NCBI GenBank assembly: GCA_024742665.1
Contig: JANSYA010000004.1
Location: 62,001 to 126,000 of the forward strand
Source of the DNA: a bacterium
Lineage (GTDB): Bacteria > Spirochaetota > Leptospiria > Leptospirales > Leptonemataceae
Direction: 5' to 3'
Length of the DNA: 64,000 nt
The notes under the pieces were generated by a model that saw nothing but the letters and a program-made list of their open reading frames with translations, did not search any database and was not told the origin of the DNA. Of the stretch, positions 25,370 to 34,501 are shown one piece after another. The translations under genes were made by a program, and so were the position numbers. The stretch's first letter is position 1; every line of letters starts with the position of its first letter.

Positions 25370-26218
25370 ATGATTATCAATCACAACATCAGCGCGATTC
25401 ATTCCCATCGCCAGTTGAAATGGAATGATTACGAAATGATGCGGGATATCGAAAAGCTATCCAGCGGCATGCGCATCAACCGCGCCGGCGACGACGCCGC
25501 CGGTCTCGCCGTATCTGAAAAGATGCGCACCCAGGTACACGGTCTGCGTCAGGCCGAAAGAAACGCCGAAGACGGTATCTCTTTCATCCAGACGACGGAA
25601 GGTTATCTGAGTGAAACGCAAAACATGCTGCAGCGCATTCGCGTTCTCGCGGTACAATCGGCGAACGGTATCTACACCGCCGAAGACCGCCAGCAAATCC
25701 AGGTCGAAATTTCGCAGCTGATCGACGAAATCGATCGCATCGCTTCGCAGGCCGAATTCAACAAAATGAAAATGTTGACCGGCGGCTTTTCGCGACTCAA
25801 CCCCACCGCTTCGATGTGGTTTCACATTGGCGCGAATATGCACCAGCGCGAACGCGTATACGTAAATACGATGACGACCGCGGCCCTCGGCCTGCGCAAC
25901 CCGACCGTATTGACCTTTATTTCTATCAGCACCCCGGACAAAGCGAACTCCGTAATCGGCCTGGCGGACGACGCCCTGCGCCGCGTATCGAAGCAGCGCG
26001 CGGACCTCGGCGCTTACCAGAACCGACTGGAACACGCCGCGAAGGGTCTGTTTAACGCCTACGAAAACATCCAGGCCGCTGAATCACGCATTCGCGACAC
26101 CGACATGGCCGAGCAAATGACCAGCTTTACCCGCTACCAGATTCTGGTTCAGGCGGCGACGGCGATGGTCGCTCAGTCCAACATGAAAACCCAAACTGTC
26201 CTGCAGCTTCTCCGTTAA
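25370..26218 (+). CDS. flaB: periplasmic flagellar core flagellin
   Basis: 282 aa. It matches spirochaetal FlaB throughout: [86 protein letters not shown], and the C-terminal [22 protein letters not shown]...[14 protein letters not shown]. There is no variable surface domain and no signal peptide, as expected for export through the flagellar type III system. GGGAGG lies 8 bases before the ATG. Two stacked terminators follow, consistent with very high expression. Monocistronic. Confidence 0.97.
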   Translation: MIINHNISAIHSHRQLKWNDYEMMRDIEKLSSGMRINRAGDDAAGLAVSEKMRTQVHGLRQAERNAEDGISFIQTTEGYLSETQNMLQRIRVLAVQSANGIYTAEDRQQIQVEISQLIDEIDRIASQAEFNKMKMLTGGFSRLNPTASMWFHIGANMHQRERVYVNTMTTAALGLRNPTVLTFISISTPDKANSVIGLADDALRRVSKQRADLGAYQNRLEHAAKGLFNAYENIQAAESRIRDTDMAEQMTSFTRYQILVQAATAMVAQSNMKTQTVLQLLR

Positions 26219-26256
26219 GTTACAGCGTAAGCAAAGAGCAGAATCGGTACAACAAA

Positions 26257-26292
26257 GCCGGCGTCAGGTCCTCCCTGCGCCGGCCTTTTTTT
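26257..26292 (+). terminator. flaB terminator 1
   Basis: Stem GCCGGCG (26257-26263) / CGCCGGC (26278-26284) with a 14-base loop, followed by C and a T-tract (26286-26292). Confidence 0.88.
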
Positions 26293-26307
26293 ATTCTGGA
26301 TATTGAA

Positions 26308-26334
26308 GTCCGGCTGAGAGCCGGCCTTTTTTTA
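26308..26334 (+). terminator. flaB terminator 2
   Basis: Compact hairpin CCGGCT-GAG-AGCCGG (26310-26324) followed by CC and T7-8. Directly after comes a third GC hairpin, CCGGCC-AGT-GGCCGG (about 26349-26363), without a T-tract. Confidence 0.8.
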
Positions 26335-26435
26335 TACTTATAAGATGTCCGGCCAGTGGCCGGCCCCTCCCCGGCAAACGATGAATGGCCTTCCTCAAAT
26401 AAGTCCGTGGAATCCGTGGCGAAAATATCGCCTCG

Positions 26436-27371
26436 CTAAAACGCCAGACCAACGCCGAGCAGTCCGTTGACTTCGCGCAGATTGCCTTCGAATTCGCTTG
26501 AGCTTTCGAAGAAGCCGACGGAGCTGTTAATCTCACCCGAGATCTCATTATTGATCCCGGCTACTTCGCTAACGACGTAGATGATGTCCGTTACGAAAAA
26601 ACGCACGCCGAGAGCGCCGCCGTAGCGCAGAACCTGGAAGCCATCCGCTTTTGTTCGTCCGTATCCACCGATCAATTTTAAGTACGGATCGATTATGCCG
26701 TCGCCGCCGAACGGATGCAGTCCCACAGTTAGATCCGCGCGACTGATGCGATCGTAATCTCGAAAGCTTTGAACCAGGAAAGGATAGACCAACTCGCCGT
26801 TCAGTGAAGCCGAACCGCCGGTCAGACGCGCAATTGAGGCCAGGCTGAGCTCGGTGCCCGCGGAAATCACGCGCGCGTCTTCTACGTCCAAACTGGTCTG
26901 CCCCAGATCCAGACCGATCCCGAACCAATCCCAGATCGCATACTCCACGGCCAGACTTCCGCCGATCGATTTCAGCTTCGCTTCCGGCGCAGACTGTCGG
27001 GAAAGAAAGCTGAGCGCGATCGCCGATGCGTTTCCGGACAGCAGCGTCGCCGGACCGATTGGAAAGGTCCGGTTTTGATCGCGAAAGTTCTGATAAATTT
27101 CGCCCCCGAAACTCAAACCGACCGCGCCGCGCAGTTCGATTAGAAAGCGCCCCGCGCCGAAGCCTGGAGGATCGGGATCGTTCAGGCTCGTAAAACCGCC
27201 CAGCTCAAGGCCCGCGGAATGATCTTCCGAAACGGCGAATCCAGGCACAGTTGCCGAAGCCTCCTGCGCATTCAGGACGGCCGGCGTGGCGATGAACGCC
27301 AACAGCAGCGCGCCGGCGCACGCCGATCGCAGACGCTGCGAAGGATCTATACGGTTTGCAGCGCGATTCAT
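26436..27371 (-). CDS. outer-membrane beta-barrel protein
   Basis: 311 aa. Signal peptide (SACAGALLLAFIATPAVLNAQE, cleavage after NA-Q about residue 37) followed by alternating amphipathic strands rich in Gly, aromatic residues and Asn/Asp turns, ending in the barrel-type C-terminus GLLGVGLAF with a terminal Phe. No specific transporter family recognised. The ATG at 27371 is chosen to start the signal peptide; an upstream extension of 17 codons lacks support. It lies upstream of flaB's terminators (convergent) and downstream of the PPDK-like gene on the same strand. Confidence 0.78.
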   Translation of the reverse strand: MNRAANRIDPSQRLRSACAGALLLAFIATPAVLNAQEASATVPGFAVSEDHSAGLELGGFTSLNDPDPPGFGAGRFLIELRGAVGLSFGGEIYQNFRDQNRTFPIGPATLLSGNASAIALSFLSRQSAPEAKLKSIGGSLAVEYAIWDWFGIGLDLGQTSLDVEDARVISAGTELSLASIARLTGGSASLNGELVYPFLVQSFRDYDRISRADLTVGLHPFGGDGIIDPYLKLIGGYGRTKADGFQVLRYGGALGVRFFVTDIIYVVSEVAGINNEISGEINSSVGFFESSSEFEGNLREVNGLLGVGLAF

Positions 27372-27430
27372 ACGAGCAGGCTGAGCCCCGTTTCCAACGC
27401 GACGCAGACGACCGGCAGGCAAGCAGGCCT

Positions 27431-27455
27431 TCTCAGGAATTCTCAGGAATTCTCC
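27431..27455 (-). repeat. 10-nt tandem repeat spanning the PPDK-like stop
   Basis: GAGAATTCCT occurs twice in tandem plus a partial third copy (27455 down to 27431 on the minus strand). The gene's TGA is at 27445-27443 and the copied TGA at 27435-27433, shifted by one frame. Confidence 0.8.
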
Positions 27456-30043
27456 GCTTTCTCTTTGAGATTCAGCTGCGCGACGGCCAGCAATGCAATA
27501 GGCACGCTATACGAAGAGCACGAAACGTACTGCAGACCGGCCTTACGACAGAATTCAATGTTCGTCGGATCCGCGCCGTGCTCGCCGCAGAGACCCAGCT
27601 TGATATTCGGTCGCGTGAGCCGCCCGCGTTCGGAACTGATTTTGATCAGTTCTTTGACAGGAGCGCCCAGAACCTGAAAGGGATTCGCCGGCAAAAGATC
27701 GTACTCGGTGTAGGCCGGGAAAAAGGAGTTCGAATCGTCGCGACTCAGGCCGTTGGTAGTCTGAGTCAGATCGTTCGTGCCGTAGCTGAAGAATTCCGCG
27801 TACCGCGCCAGTTCGTCCGAGAGCAGCGCCGCCGCCGGCAGCTCGACCATCGTGCCGATCTTAAAATCGACTTCCACGCCCTGATCCGCGAAGACCTCGT
27901 CGGCCACGTTCGTTACGCCTTTGATGTGCTTGCCTTCAATGCGTTTGCCATTGCGAATCATGCTCAGTTCGGAGGGATTCATGATCAGGGGAATCATGAT
28001 TTCCGGCACGACTTCAACGCCTTCTTTCTTGAGCTGGCAGGCCGCTTCGAGAATGCCCCGCACCTGCATTTCATAGATTTCGGGATAGGTGATCGCCACG
28101 CGACAGCCGCGGTGACCGAGCATCGGATTGAATTCGTGCAGGCGTTCGATCTGCGCTTCGATGCCTGGCTGATCGGGAGTGGTCCCTTTGGCCCGCAGAT
28201 ACTCCATATAGTCGGACAGGACGTCCGGCGTGCGCGGCAGGAATTCATGCAGCGGCGCGTCGAGCAAACGAATGGTCACCGGATACGGGGCCATCGTTTT
28301 GAATAATTCGTAGAAGTCCTGGCGCTGCAGAGGCTGCAAATCATTCAGAGCTTTGATGCGTTCTTCCGTATCGCTGGCCAGGACCATTTCGCGAAAACGA
28401 TTGATACGATCTTCGGCGAAGAACATATGTTCGGTGCGACACAGGCCGATGCCGTAGGCGCCCATGATCTTCGCGGTCTTCGCGTCGCGGCCCAGATCCG
28501 CGTTCGCCCGCACGACGAAATCGTCGGAGATATGCTTCTTGATGACATCGATAAAATCGACCAGACCGTTGGTCTGAATATCCGGGTTGATCAGCTCGGC
28601 TTTGCCCAACAGAATCGTCGGCGGCTTGTATACCGGCACGTCCATCGTAACATAGTCGCCTTGTTTGACGGTCACGCCGTTTAATTCGAACTGATCACCG
28701 CTAATTCGAATGTGTTCATTCACCAGGGCGACCTTGCCCATCGAGCGCGCGACGACCGGCGCGTGACTGGAGTATCCGCCTTCAACAGCGATCACACCCT
28801 GTCCGACTTCGATGGCTTTCACGTCTTCCGCGAAGCTGGAATGCACGACCAGAATCAGGCGGGTGTCTTCGCCCTTCTGCAGCGCTTCGCGATGCGCTTC
28901 CATGAGCTTGTCGGCTGAAAAGAAAACGCGACCGACCGCCGCGCCCGGGCTGCCCGCCAGGCCCCCTTCGACCGAAGTGATATCGGTCACGGAAGCGGGA
29001 TCCACGATCGGGTGCAGGAGCGTCGCCAGTTGACCCGGCGGGATCTGTTCGACCACCCAGGTATCTTCGACCGCGCCGTCTTTCATTAAATCGAGTAGCG
29101 TGCGAATATGCGCCTGGGTCGACTTGCGATCTTCAGAGGTCTGATTGATCAGCCAGATCTTGCCGCGCTCGACGATGAACTTCACTTCGCGTAGTTCATG
29201 AAATTTTTCTTCGAGGCCCCGACCGATCTTTTTTAGATCTTCAAGATGCGCGGCGTCGAGAGTCTGAATGTCTTCGCCTTTTTTATCGAGGGTGTAGGCT
29301 TTCTTGAGATAGCTGCCCTGCAGCTGATTTTCTCCGCTGATGATATTGCGCGTATACATCATGCCGACCATGTCTTCGTCGTTCAAATTACCGAAGACCA
29401 TGCCCTGAACCATTATCGACAGATTGTCTTCAACGTCCAGGTCCGGATCGTAATAACGTTTGGCCGCGGCCTTAATGATCACTTCCAGCTGCGCCATTGG
29501 ATCGTCGGGAATGCGTTCGGCGCCGACCAGATTCTTCATCTCTTCGGCGCAGGCCTTCATGCTCTCGGCGCTTGAGCGATCGAATTTCTGTTCAATGGCG
29601 TCGAACTGCGAACCTTCGATATCGTAGAGTTTTACTCCCGCCGTTCGCAGCAGATAGCAGTACTCGAACCAGGCGTTTTCTTCGCCGATCATTTTGGCGA
29701 AGCCCGGTATGGTCTGGGGCGAAAGGCCCAGGTTAAAAACGGTCGGATAGATCGGCAGGACCAGGTTCGAACTGCACACGATCTTCACCAGCAGCGGATT
29801 CTCGGCGTCGGCGTACTTGCGGCCGATGCCTTCTTCGATGATCGCCAGACCCGGAGCGGATTCGGCTTTCACGTCGATGTCCTGAATCTTTGCGACGGCG
29901 GTTGAATCGAAAATGAAACCCGGCACGACCGGCATCTTGAGCTCGGCCAGTTCTAAAGCGCGCTGGCCCCGCTTGCCGGACCGCTCATGAACGTCCTGAT
30001 CCGCGGTACAACCGGCCTGACTGAATGTATGGATTTGTGACAT
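27443..30043 (-). CDS. PPDK paralogue with degraded nucleotide-binding domain
   Basis: 866 aa, aligned over the full length with pyruvate phosphate dikinase. The swivel domain keeps its phosphorylatable His (GGYSSHAPVVARSMG, H427), and the PEP/pyruvate barrel is well conserved: IGLCRTEHMFF (532-542), VTIRLLDAPLHEFLP, NPMLGHRGCRVAITYPEI, SYGTNDLTQTTNG and GLCGEHG...YVSCSSYSVPIA. The N-terminal ATP-grasp half has lost key motifs: the GGKG loop reads SGKRGQ, the SVRSGA..SMPGMMDT segment reads KIVCSSNLVLPIYPT (about 87-101), GEDVVAGIRTP reads GEDIQTLD, and QTRxGKR reads QTSEDRK. ATP-dependent dikinase activity is therefore doubtful; a PEP-binding or partner-dependent role is possible. AGGAG lies about 12 bases before the start. 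Confidence 0.85.
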   Translation of the reverse strand: MSQIHTFSQAGCTADQDVHERSGKRGQRALELAELKMPVVPGFIFDSTAVAKIQDIDVKAESAPGLAIIEEGIGRKYADAENPLLVKIVCSSNLVLPIYPTVFNLGLSPQTIPGFAKMIGEENAWFEYCYLLRTAGVKLYDIEGSQFDAIEQKFDRSSAESMKACAEEMKNLVGAERIPDDPMAQLEVIIKAAAKRYYDPDLDVEDNLSIMVQGMVFGNLNDEDMVGMMYTRNIISGENQLQGSYLKKAYTLDKKGEDIQTLDAAHLEDLKKIGRGLEEKFHELREVKFIVERGKIWLINQTSEDRKSTQAHIRTLLDLMKDGAVEDTWVVEQIPPGQLATLLHPIVDPASVTDITSVEGGLAGSPGAAVGRVFFSADKLMEAHREALQKGEDTRLILVVHSSFAEDVKAIEVGQGVIAVEGGYSSHAPVVARSMGKVALVNEHIRISGDQFELNGVTVKQGDYVTMDVPVYKPPTILLGKAELINPDIQTNGLVDFIDVIKKHISDDFVVRANADLGRDAKTAKIMGAYGIGLCRTEHMFFAEDRINRFREMVLASDTEERIKALNDLQPLQRQDFYELFKTMAPYPVTIRLLDAPLHEFLPRTPDVLSDYMEYLRAKGTTPDQPGIEAQIERLHEFNPMLGHRGCRVAITYPEIYEMQVRGILEAACQLKKEGVEVVPEIMIPLIMNPSELSMIRNGKRIEGKHIKGVTNVADEVFADQGVEVDFKIGTMVELPAAALLSDELARYAEFFSYGTNDLTQTTNGLSRDDSNSFFPAYTEYDLLPANPFQVLGAPVKELIKISSERGRLTRPNIKLGLCGEHGADPTNIEFCRKAGLQYVSCSSYSVPIALLAVAQLNLKEKAENS

Positions 30044-30181
30044 ATCGACGACTCGCTCCTGAATTCGAAAGTTTCGGGAATGCTTGATTATTGTAAACGA
30101 TTAATTGTGATGATCCCGTCAGAACGCGGGATCCGGAAGAGACGCAATCAGCGAGAATTCGGCGCGCGATCGGGCCGCGGA

Positions 30182-31261
30182 TTATTTCGCGGTGGGCGAG
30201 GCGCCCGGCTCATACAGGGAGCAGCAGTTGCGGCCGCGATCTTTGCACAAATAAAGCGCCTCGTCGGCGAGTTTCACGAAATCGTCCACTTCGTGAATGT
30301 GTTCTTCGTGCAGTGGATAACTGGACACGCCGATCGAGATTGTAATATTCGTAAACTCATTGTCGCCGACCGGAATCGGATGCTTTTCGATGTTCTTGCG
30401 AATCAGTTCGCTGACTTCCAGACCGCGCTCCGGTCCGGATTCCGGCAACAGCACGCAGAACTCTTCGCCGCCGTAGCGGCCGGCGATATCGTCGCTGCCC
30501 AGCTTGTGCACGGTCTCTTTGATCACACCCGCCAGCTCAACCAACGCCTGGTCGCCACCCTGGTGTCCGTACTTGTTGTTCACGTTGCGAAACAAATCGA
30601 TATCCGACATAAGCATCGAAACCGGATGCCCTTTGGATTTCGCACGACGAAACTCTTCCTGCATGCGCGCCTTGAAATAGCTTTTGATGTACAGGCCGGT
30701 CGTGCCGTCCACGGTCGCCATCGTGTGCAGCCGCGCGTTTTCGATCGCGACCGCGGCCTGGTTGCCCATCGACTGGAAAATCCGCAGATCGTCTTCGTCG
30801 AAGAGGCGGTCGCCGTTTTTATTCAGGACCTGGACCGTGCCGATCACTCGCCGGCGGGCCTTCAGCGGAACGCACATCATGGTGCGCGTGTGGAAGCTGC
30901 TGGAATCGTCAGCCTTGCGTGAAAAGCGCGGGTCGGACGAGGCGTCGGCCACGAGCACCGGTTTGCCTTCCTGAGCGACCCAGCCCGAGATGCCTTCCCC
31001 GAGCTTCAGGCGAATGCCGCGAATGGCTTCGCTCTTTTCGCCCTTGATCGTATGAAAGTACAGCTCTTCTTTTTCTTCGTCCACCAGCATCAGGCTGGAG
31101 GCCTCGGCGTCGCAGAGCTCCCGGGCCTTGGCCATCAGGGAATCGAGGACCACGTCCAGATCGAGGCTGGAAGAAAGCAGAGCCCCGACTTCCAGCACGT
31201 TGTAGAGCCGGTCATTCTCCGCCTGCAGCCTGGCAATTTCAGAATTGTCGCGATCCGGCAT
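30182..31261 (-). CDS. GAF-GGDEF diguanylate cyclase
   Basis: 359 aa, cytoplasmic. A short N-terminal coiled coil (1-25) precedes a GAF domain (about 28-180: ASSLMLVDEEKEELYFH, LGEGISGWVAQ, MMCVPLKA, GTVQVLNK) and a GGDEF domain with SDIDLFRNVNN and the active site GGEEF (264-268), so it should make cyclic di-GMP from GTP. The inhibitory I-site RxxD that usually lies just before the active loop reads GSDD, so product inhibition is probably absent. Signal unknown. Neighbours are the PPDK paralogue downstream and a small divergent protein. Confidence 0.93.
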   Translation of the reverse strand: MPDRDNSEIARLQAENDRLYNVLEVGALLSSSLDLDVVLDSLMAKARELCDAEASSLMLVDEEKEELYFHTIKGEKSEAIRGIRLKLGEGISGWVAQEGKPVLVADASSDPRFSRKADDSSSFHTRTMMCVPLKARRRVIGTVQVLNKNGDRLFDEDDLRIFQSMGNQAAVAIENARLHTMATVDGTTGLYIKSYFKARMQEEFRRAKSKGHPVSMLMSDIDLFRNVNNKYGHQGGDQALVELAGVIKETVHKLGSDDIAGRYGGEEFCVLLPESGPERGLEVSELIRKNIEKHPIPVGDNEFTNITISIGVSSYPLHEEHIHEVDDFVKLADEALYLCKDRGRNCCSLYEPGASPTAK

Positions 31262-31408
31262 CGTTTTTCAGGGAAACCGGACACCCGGCCGGCTGCAAGG
31301 GTTTTTCCAAAGGGGCCGCAGGGTCCGGCGAAGCTGGACCTTAAAAAAACGCGAAATCTTTCGATTTCCTCTTTAAATCCACGGTCCCGGGGGACGTAAT
31401 TAGTACTG

Positions 31409-31837
31409 ATGACCGACAAACTCGACAATTTCACGGCGGACAGTCTTCAGAATTTTATTCGCACTCCCCCCGCCCGCAGCAGTATTCTGGACGAAGAAAT
31501 GGACTTAAACGCAGGTAAAAACCCCGATCAAAAATCAGGCATCCCCCGGGCGAAGCCCCGAACAGCCAGAGCCGAGCGCATCGGCCAGATTCTTGAGTCG
31601 GTATCGACGCGGCCGGAGCAGCATCCCGCAAGCCAGCCGCAGACGCAGGCGGCCCCGATTCCCGGCGGCGGCCAGGGCGGCGGACCCGGCTATCACGACG
31701 CGCAGGTGCGCCAGCATATGGGCGAGCTGGTGCGAATCATGCTCCAGGAAGGACGCAACGAAGATCTCGCCACGATTCTCCAGAGCCATCAGACCTTCAT
31801 CACCGACGTGCTGGCGATGATTCGCAGCGGCCAGTAA
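31409..31837 (+). CDS. hypothetical protein, 142 aa
   Basis: No family recognised. The N-terminal about 60 residues are polar and charged, the middle (about 65-95) is Pro/Gln/Gly-rich and probably disordered, and the last 45 residues (from HDAQVRQHMGELVRIML) look like a compact helical pair. No signal or membrane segment. It sits alone between the GGDEF gene and the filament-cluster end, transcribed toward the cluster, with 39 bases between convergent stops. Confidence 0.6.
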   Translation: MTDKLDNFTADSLQNFIRTPPARSSILDEEMDLNAGKNPDQKSGIPRAKPRTARAERIGQILESVSTRPEQHPASQPQTQAAPIPGGGQGGGPGYHDAQVRQHMGELVRIMLQEGRNEDLATILQSHQTFITDVLAMIRSGQ

Positions 31838-31876
31838 GATCCCTCGCTTCGCTGCCGAGCGGCAGGCGGCCGCCGC

Positions 31877-34501
31877 TTATTTCAAGCGGGTTTTTATCTC
31901 GCGATTCGTCGCAGCGAGCATCTCTTTGAGTTCTTTCGTGGCCGCCAGGCGTTTCATCAGGGCCTGGCGTTTTTCAATTTCCTGCACGGTCTCCGCGCTG
32001 GCGTCGCCGTCGTTCTCTTTCAGCAAAGTCGAAATCTGGCGCTCCAGAATCATAAAGCGCGCGCGGTCCTTGCGATAGTGCTTCTGAGCGATTTCCCAGA
32101 TGTACTGCCCCGGCTCCACTTCCGCGCGGCGGCCGTCGGGCAGTTGCAGCACATCGTTTGGAAAAACCAGATCCGGGTCGCGCAGATTCTCCCCACGGGC
32201 GCCGTTCAGCTGCGCGAAATTATTGCGATTCGCCAGGAGATTCGCGTAGGCGAGAATCTCTTCGTTGCCCGCTTCGACGGCGTCTTCGCCCGGCACCTGC
32301 TCGTCTGACTGAAGAGCTCCGGGACCGCTCAGCTCCACGGCCCGCGTTTCGGCGGCGCTGTCGCCGCGCGCGGAAATCGAACCGCCGCTGAAGGCCGAAC
32401 TCGCCCGCACACTTGAAAAGAGCAGCACGCCCAGACCGATCAAGGCGGCCGCGCCGATCACCAGCACAGCCGCACGCCCCGCCGCGCCCATACCGGAAAA
32501 TCCAGAGAATCCAGAAAAACCTGAATCGCGTGCGGAAGCGTTGGCCGCCCCGGGGGCCGCAGGCGGCTTCGGCTGCCAGCTGCGACGTTTGCTCCAGCGC
32601 CCGCCTTCGACGTCCACCATGTCAGCCGCGGCCGCGCTCAGAGAAGTGATGCCCAGTGTATCGAGCAGCGCATGAAAACGTTTGCGTTCGCCGATCAGAC
32701 GCAGCTTTTCTTCGTAGAGGCGTTCCAGAGTTTCAATCGAAGTGCGAAAGCCGCCCGTGTCGCCGGCCTTGTCGGCGGCGCGATTCCATTCCCGCAGGCG
32801 TTTGGCGTACGCTTTCGGATTCTCTTCGAGAATTTCAAACGGCGGCGGAACCCGCAGCTGAGCCGGCGCGCTCTGAATCCGTTTGACGAATTGAAACGCA
32901 CGCCGCGGCGAAAACATCAGCTGGAATTCCACTCCGGAACCGGAAAGCTCCAGCCAGTCGGAGTAGCGAAATCGTTTCGGGTTGTAACGCGACTGCAAAC
33001 GTTCCAGTTGTTTGCGCTGCTGGGGTGAATAGGAATCCCGATAGGCCGGCAGAGTCTGCAAGAACAGCAGCAGCTGTCCTAAATTATAGAACTCGACGAT
33101 GTCGTCTTTCGGCAAAGGCCGGCGACGAAAATCATCCAGCACCCGATTCAAATTGCCCTCGGTAAAATCGAGGCCCATGTGCAAAAAGATCACGTCGCGA
33201 ATCATGTCGTGCAGCGGCGTATTTTCGAAGACCGCGACCACGCTTTCCACCAGAGCGGCCGGGTCGTCTGACTGGCTCAGGCGATATTCGCTGCCGGCGA
33301 CCAGGGGCGTCAGGCCCGGCGCGAGTCGCGCTTTTTCGTAGCGACTCGCCTGGATTTTCCCGGGCGATTGCAAAGTGATGCGCCCCTGCCCCGCGTCCAG
33401 ATCGTCGGCGTCGTTGACCACCTGGATTTCCAGATCGTGAGGCGCTTTTAGAAAATCGAAAGTTCGGCTGAATTTTCCGCCACCCAGGGGAAACATGATC
33501 TGCACCATGCGGTCGGCCTGGGGGGCGATGCGATAGCCGAAGAGGCCGTGAGAGCCGCCCTTCGACAAAAAGAAGCTCGTGTCTTTCGCCATCGGCAGCG
33601 AACTGGAGTCGCCGAAATTTTGCAGTTTCGCTTCGTTATATATTTTCTTGAGTAGATTGCTGCGCTCTTCGTCGGCCTGGTAGACGCCGACCGTGCGCTG
33701 CTCCGCGTTCTTGCGGCGCAGCACTTCGCCGAAGCCGGCCGAAAACGGGCTGTAGCTCACCGCCATGTCTACATGGTCCGGATCAATGCCGTGTTCGAAT
33801 AGAGCGTAGTGCGGGTCGACGCAGGGATTCAGGAATAGACCCCGGCCGTCGAAATTCCAGAAGATCGGCGGACGGTTCGGACTCGACTGCTTCCCCGCTC
33901 CGAGATACATAAAGCTCCGGCCTTCTTCACACTTGCGTTCGCGACGACGAAGGCTCTTGCTCAAAAGATCGTATTCGCGATCAATACTGATCCGGCCGCG
34001 CTGCTGGGCCATATGATCGTAGGTCTTGCTGCTGCCGACCTGGACGACCGCGTTGCCGGTTTCGAAAAAGGTGATCGTGCTGCGATCGCGGCGGGTTTCT
34101 TCCCCCCGCGCCATTTTGTACGGTAGAATTTCTACCGGGCGTTCGCCCTCTTCCAGCTCGCGCATCCCGGTAAAGCCGTAGATTTGCGCGACGCGATCTT
34201 TACTGCCGACGTAACGAATCGTTTCTTCGCCCTCGTTCAGAGTGGCGTGCAGCCAGGCCATTTCCAGGCCGACGTTCAGCGGATCGTCCTCGGTTAAGAG
34301 CACGTTTTCGAAATGCCGCAGGAGACCCGTGGGAATCGTTTTACCCGCGCCGACTCGAATAAAGGGACGTAAATCTTCCGGGTGCAGGCCGGTATAGACC
34401 GCGAAGGTGTCGCGATCCAGCTGGAAGACGCGGTCGTTGCCGCGCATTTCGCTGATTTTCTGTTCGCTGTTATTTTTCGCCATCGCCATACTCAAAGACA
34501 T
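31877..34501 (-). CDS. giant TM protein: degenerate MBL-like region plus LysM-like tail
   Basis: 874 aa (starts at 34501, 34489 or 34483 are all possible; all overlap the VWA gene). No close family recognised. Residues about 197-260 read like a metallo-beta-lactamase core (FMYLGAGKQSS, DGRGLFLNPCVDP, LFEHGIDPDHVDMAVS) but the HxHxDH metal motif is replaced by SYSPFSAGF, so a metal site is unlikely. Residues 300-640 are helical and unassigned. A Gly/Ser/Phe-rich stretch (FSGFSGFSG) leads into one TM helix (about 675-698). The C-terminal side has a LysM-like signature NLRDPDLVFPNDVLQLP (about 772-788) and a terminal coiled coil. Topology suggests a cytoplasmic N-half and a periplasmic, peptidoglycan-facing C-terminus. 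Last gene of the cluster. Confidence 0.65.
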   Translation of the reverse strand: MSLSMAMAKNNSEQKISEMRGNDRVFQLDRDTFAVYTGLHPEDLRPFIRVGAGKTIPTGLLRHFENVLLTEDDPLNVGLEMAWLHATLNEGEETIRYVGSKDRVAQIYGFTGMRELEEGERPVEILPYKMARGEETRRDRSTITFFETGNAVVQVGSSKTYDHMAQQRGRISIDREYDLLSKSLRRRERKCEEGRSFMYLGAGKQSSPNRPPIFWNFDGRGLFLNPCVDPHYALFEHGIDPDHVDMAVSYSPFSAGFGEVLRRKNAEQRTVGVYQADEERSNLLKKIYNEAKLQNFGDSSSLPMAKDTSFFLSKGGSHGLFGYRIAPQADRMVQIMFPLGGGKFSRTFDFLKAPHDLEIQVVNDADDLDAGQGRITLQSPGKIQASRYEKARLAPGLTPLVAGSEYRLSQSDDPAALVESVVAVFENTPLHDMIRDVIFLHMGLDFTEGNLNRVLDDFRRRPLPKDDIVEFYNLGQLLLFLQTLPAYRDSYSPQQRKQLERLQSRYNPKRFRYSDWLELSGSGVEFQLMFSPRRAFQFVKRIQSAPAQLRVPPPFEILEENPKAYAKRLREWNRAADKAGDTGGFRTSIETLERLYEEKLRLIGERKRFHALLDTLGITSLSAAAADMVDVEGGRWSKRRSWQPKPPAAPGAANASARDSGFSGFSGFSGMGAAGRAAVLVIGAAALIGLGVLLFSSVRASSAFSGGSISARGDSAAETRAVELSGPGALQSDEQVPGEDAVEAGNEEILAYANLLANRNNFAQLNGARGENLRDPDLVFPNDVLQLPDGRRAEVEPGQYIWEIAQKHYRKDRARFMILERQISTLLKENDGDASAETVQEIEKRQALMKRLAATKELKEMLAATNREIKTRLK

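Noticed and set aside
27356-28306. 316-aa plus-strand ORF opposite the PPDK-like gene
   Set aside because: It is antisense to a strongly conserved coding sequence, with no motif and a composition typical of a GC-driven shadow frame.
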